Assembly: GCA_900073065.1 (NCBI GenBank)
Contig: FJOG01000019.1
Location: forward strand, 341,326-405,325
Source of the DNA: Phialocephala subalpina
Lineage: Eukaryota; Ascomycota; Leotiomycetes; Helotiales; Mollisiaceae
Reading direction: 5' to 3'
DNA length: 64,000 bases
Positions 60,802 to 64,000 of the stretch are shown here, one piece after another. The position numbers were made by a program, and so were the translations under genes. The notes below the pieces were generated by a model, which saw only the letters and a program-made list of their open reading frames with translations, did no database searches and had not been told where the DNA came from. Numbering within the stretch: the stretch's first letter is position 1; each line of letters starts with the position of its first letter.

Positions 60802-62564
60802 CTAAACAAGCAACACCAGATCACCCTGGCTTCTAAAGCACGTAGCGAGGTCACGATTCGCAGCATCTCCTGCGTCCCTGTTACGCCATACGTTCTCCAT
60901 AATCTCAAGTGCCTTGCGGACTGTGCCGAAGACGCTTGGCGGTTGCAGAACCTCAACCAGGTCACGGAAATGAGCTTCTTGCGCTGGCTCCGCGAGGCAG
61001 CCTGCAACGCAGAATGGCCACACCATGCTCCGTAGCAACGTCGGTGGCGATATTTGACGCGTGAGCAGCTCGACGATTCGGCCAACATGATAACGCACGT
61101 CGACGCTAGCGGGCTGCCATCCGGACACAACGACGAATAGATAAACGAGCGCTGCATGAGCCCAGACGCGGGTAACCAAGGAGGTCTGGCTGGCGGGTGT
61201 GTTTGCCTGCTGGCAGTAATCTGCTTTGAAGACATCCAGTAGGCTGCTAATATCTTCTGGAATAATTGCTGGATTGTTTTCGAGACGTGCGAGATGAGCT
61301 TCCATCGAGTCCTTGATGAATGTCGCGCGGTGTACTAGCTCCATGACATCCAGATTTCCGGCTCTCTTACATCGCTGTTTCCATGCGTCAAGTACGGCAA
61401 TCTCGCCGGTGTGTAACAACACCCAATTCTGACACCCTAGAACAGCTACAAGATTTATCGGTGTGCCGGTGCCATCGATATCATCAAGAAGGCTGCAGTG
61501 GTACTCGTAGAGTCTAGGTTGCTCCTGAAGTACTGTACTGGCAATAATGTCATCCAATATCAAAAGGGCAGATGAGAAGCGGAAAGCGGCCTGTTCAGCA
61601 CTCGGAACCTGAACACACTGGGCAGGCGAGATCCATGACGGCGGCCCCAGGCGATTCATGACAGTGTTGAAGCTTGAATTGGCCCCCATACGTTCGACGG
61701 TGCCAGGGCTGTCGAGGAGCTGTTTGAATAGAGCCAGAGCGGCATTCAGGTGTGACTGGCAGCTATTAAAACTCAAAAGAGTAATTTCGAACCGCTGCAC
61801 CTGCATGATGCTTGCCATGATCCGTACAGCACCGTGCATATGTTCCGTGATGTCTGAGCCATCAATAACCTGCAATGCCTGCCTCAGCACCTCAAAGGTA
61901 TCTTTGGTCTGCGTGAGCACCTTCTCCCAAATTACAAGGCGATTGGCCGTTTCCCGCGCGAGAGAGAAGAAATAAGAGCTCTGGCATAGCAATGCCTCCC
62001 TGACGACAGGGCTGCTTATCATCATTTCCAAGATCCATGATCTACCGCCTTGAAGGAGAGAGGGGCGGTAGAATGGGAACAGGAAGGGAAACAAGTGTTC
62101 GAGGTAGAACATGAGGAGCATAGTGTCGGACCGTCCGAAGGCTATAATTTCGCGAGCGTCCTTGCTAAAAAGGCTAAGGGGGCAGTCAGGCCTACGTTGT
62201 GGTTGGATAGTGGATGCCTCAAGGTCCGGCTCCATCCCATCACTGTTGCTGTCCGGGGTTGCCTTGAAGAGATCGAATGTCGAAGTGTCGCCAGAGTGAT
62301 GGACTGCACGCTCCCGGCGGAGATGGGCGTTTGCCCTAACCTCACGCTTGAGTCGCTCGGCCATCTCTTCCTGTCTCACCCCGCCATCCATCCATTCCGG
62401 TTGTTTTGCAGGTCGTAGTGACAGGTGATATGGAGCGTAGCGCAGGTGTCACACACAGGGTGTTTTTCGTCGCATTTCTTGCGCCGGAGTCGGCAAGTCC
62501 AACAACCATTGGAGGTCCTTATTGTACTGCTCTGACGAGAACCTTGCGGCAAGTCCATATCCAT
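60802..62564 (-). pseudogene. Zn2Cys6 transcription factor with a frameshift after the DNA-binding domain
   Basis: From ATG at 62564 the first frame encodes the complete zinc cluster: Cys21, 24, 31, 38, 41 and 48 in C-x2-C-x6-C-x6-C-x2-C-x6-C, with [20 protein letters not shown]. It ends in a TGA shortly after [13 protein letters not shown]. The next frame supplies the expected continuation, [18 protein letters not shown], and runs for more than 500 residues to 60802, covering the fungal-specific regulatory domain (KDAREIIAFGRSDTM, FYLEHLFPFLFPFY). The frames overlap around 62376-62410 and no intron fits there. One inserted or deleted base explains it. Either the gene is freshly inactivated or the base is a sequencing error; the long intact second frame favours a recent event or an error. 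Confidence 0.8.
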
Positions 62565-63132
62565 AACCTTTTACGAAACAGATCTCCACTTCAGCTAAAG
62601 CGGCGTTCTAGTAAACTCTCGACTCGACTATACACTCGGAGAAATACATAGATAATATAGCGTCTCTGGAATTGCCGAAGGTGAATCGTCTTATTCTGTG
62701 TTCTTGCAGATATGTAGGATGTACCGACGTTGGAAGCACGCGAAATTCCGTTCAAGGTTAATTGTCAGCCTCGCTTGTGCTGATTGGAATCGCTTAGACC
62801 TCCAGTCCTGCCAAGAAAGGGCTAGATAAGTGTCTTTATCACGATAACCTCACGTGGTAGTGTGCGCGTAGTCTCTCTCTACAACCACTGCATACTCAAC
62901 TCAAAGCTCAAGAGAATAGCCTGCCATTTGGATGTCTGTACTTCGAAATTCTGGCCTACTCAGCGTACATCTTGAAGACCCGAAAAATTCCCTCATCACA
63001 GCTTCCCAAGCGGGTGCACCCTCTCCAACCTAACTATATCTTTCTCCAAAGATAATATATATCTAGCAAATATATACCCAATGGCGATTTCGCTACGTGA
63101 GACTGGAAATGGTATTTAGATAAACATGATAT
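62565..63132. other. Intergenic, no gene seen
   Basis: Contains the promoter of the Zn2Cys6 gene and the 3' region of the GH78-like gene. AT-rich toward 63060-63170. Confidence 0.5.
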
Positions 63133-64000
63133 TTAAAATAGTACTTCTATATCTAAATTTTGTCTCGAGTCTTTATTAATCTCAATATCTTGCTCTAATC
63201 CCCTCTCTAACCCACATACCATCAATCGCTTCCCTCTCTTAAGCACCACTTTAGGAACCACTACTCTTCCCGTCAAACCTGCCGGCGCCTTACACCACAA
63301 CTTCCACCCATTATCAAAAAACTGCCAGCGCACAATAATGGGTTCTCCGCTTGGTGTCGGACATCTCCCCTGTGCCCAAGTCACACCCTCCACCGGGAAC
63401 CTTGGCGCTACCAGAAAGCTCTTGAACCCTGGCGCCGTAGGCTCTATACCCAGCATGAACCTCGACAGGATGAACGTCGGCCCAACACTGAACAGTTGCG
63501 CATATGAGCAAAACTGGTCCTCGAACGGTGTACCATCGGGCAGGAGAAATTCCCATGTCGTCCCAGTGAAGTGTGGGGAGGAGGTGTCACATATGGGCTC
63601 CCATACACTACGGAGGATGTGTTCAGCAGAGGGTACATCGTCGGTGCTTAATGCAGCCAAGATGTGGAATGCAGACGTAATGGGAGATATTGTTGGCTTG
63701 ATGCCTTCAGCGTCGGACGTGAATTGTGTGGGTGAGTGGTTGTGGGTGCCAGTGTAAAGTGTCTTGAACTTCTCCATCAGCAGCTGTTTGTGTGAGGTGG
63801 GTACGATGTCTGTGAGAAGGACCCACGCATGGGTCTCCTGTTGAAATCCCACAGTGCGCTTGGTTGTTATGTTGTAGTGCTGCCTATCACTATTGAACAG
63901 GTGCTGGTTGATGGCTGTTGATGTCCGCTCAGCTCGAGCTGTGAGTGTTTTCGCAAGGGCAAGGTCGTTGATGGCTGACGACTCAGCCATCGTCACGCAG
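63133..64000 (-). CDS. GH78-like alpha-L-rhamnosidase, C-terminal part (5' end outside window)
   Basis: The frame is open to the right window edge, so the gene starts beyond it. About 289 codons remain. They cover the end of the six-hairpin catalytic domain and the C-terminal beta-sandwich of glycoside hydrolase family 78: ISPITSAFHILAAL, TTWEFLLPDGTPFEDQFCSY, SRFMLGIEPTAPGFKSFLVA, GVTWAQGRCPTPSGEPIIVR. Such enzymes remove terminal rhamnose from plant glycosides and pectin side chains. A general acid or base cannot be assigned in the visible part, and secretion cannot be judged without the N-terminus. Confidence 0.85.
   Translation of the reverse strand, partial: CVTMAESSAINDLALAKTLTARAERTSTAINQHLFNSDRQHYNITTKRTVGFQQETHAWVLLTDIVPTSHKQLLMEKFKTLYTGTHNHSPTQFTSDAEGIKPTISPITSAFHILAALSTDDVPSAEHILRSVWEPICDTSSPHFTGTTWEFLLPDGTPFEDQFCSYAQLFSVGPTFILSRFMLGIEPTAPGFKSFLVAPRFPVEGVTWAQGRCPTPSGEPIIVRWQFFDNGWKLWCKAPAGLTGRVVVPKVVLKRGKRLMVCGLERGLEQDIEINKDSRQNLDIEVLF

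Overview
This window is nuclear DNA from a filamentous ascomycete fungus (Pezizomycotina). The evidence is many short introns (44-176 nt, mostly 46-70) with GTRNGT-like donors, CTRAY branch sites and YAG acceptors; fungal families such as a Zn2Cys6 regulator, PAQR/Izh receptor, Prp4 kinase, TMA7 and a proline-rich annexin; and gene-poor tracts with relic genes and one AT-rich block. Order or genus cannot be fixed from the sequence. All coordinates and splice sites were read by eye.

Layout. 0.2-1.9 kb: a decayed gene for an FAD-dependent monooxygenase fused to a polytopic membrane domain. 2.1-5.4 kb: a large fungal protein of unknown function (-). 6.7-10.8 kb: divergent pair, annexin (-) and a conserved protein with a nucleotidyltransferase-like motif (+). 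10.9-19.0 kb: accessory island holding three diverged 0.6-kb tandem repeats, a minisatellite, a broken STAND-type N-terminal domain, an AT-rich block, a 571-base assembly gap, and a row of small minus-strand genes of one architecture (signal peptide, Ser/Thr-rich stretch, basic segment, C-terminal membrane helix), most of them broken. 19.3-21.0 kb: a caspase-like protein whose spliced gene adds an N-terminal Cys/His zinc-like motif.

22.5-31.4 kb: secreted epoxide hydrolase, TMA7 (minus strand, divergent from prp4), Prp4 splicing kinase, and a PY-motif protein. 31.4-36.7 kb: no gene seen. 36.7-38.3 kb: Ran1-like Ser/Thr kinase. 38.3-45.4 kb: gene-poor, with diverged repeats, a short foldback element and a 222-bp TA-flanked MITE. 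45.4-46.8 kb: an acidic protein of unknown function. 48.2-49.0 kb: an array of a short partly palindromic motif. 49.7-52.0 kb: divergent pair, a PCI/CSN8-like protein (-) and a PAQR receptor (+). 52.6-53.6 kb: short-chain dehydrogenase. 53.6-57.9 kb: gene-poor, with a zinc-finger relic.

57.9-62.6 kb: possible small metabolic locus, with a LigB/DODA-type dioxygenase and an SDR divergent from a promoter carrying CCG-Nx-CGG inverted repeats, next to a Zn2Cys6 regulator that carries a frameshift. The right edge is the C-terminal part of a GH78-like alpha-L-rhamnosidase. The candidate for something undescribed is the 13.4-21.0 kb island: a tandem family of small secretory/membrane proteins beside a zinc-motif caspase-like gene and a relic STAND domain. 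A cell-death or allorecognition role is inference only.
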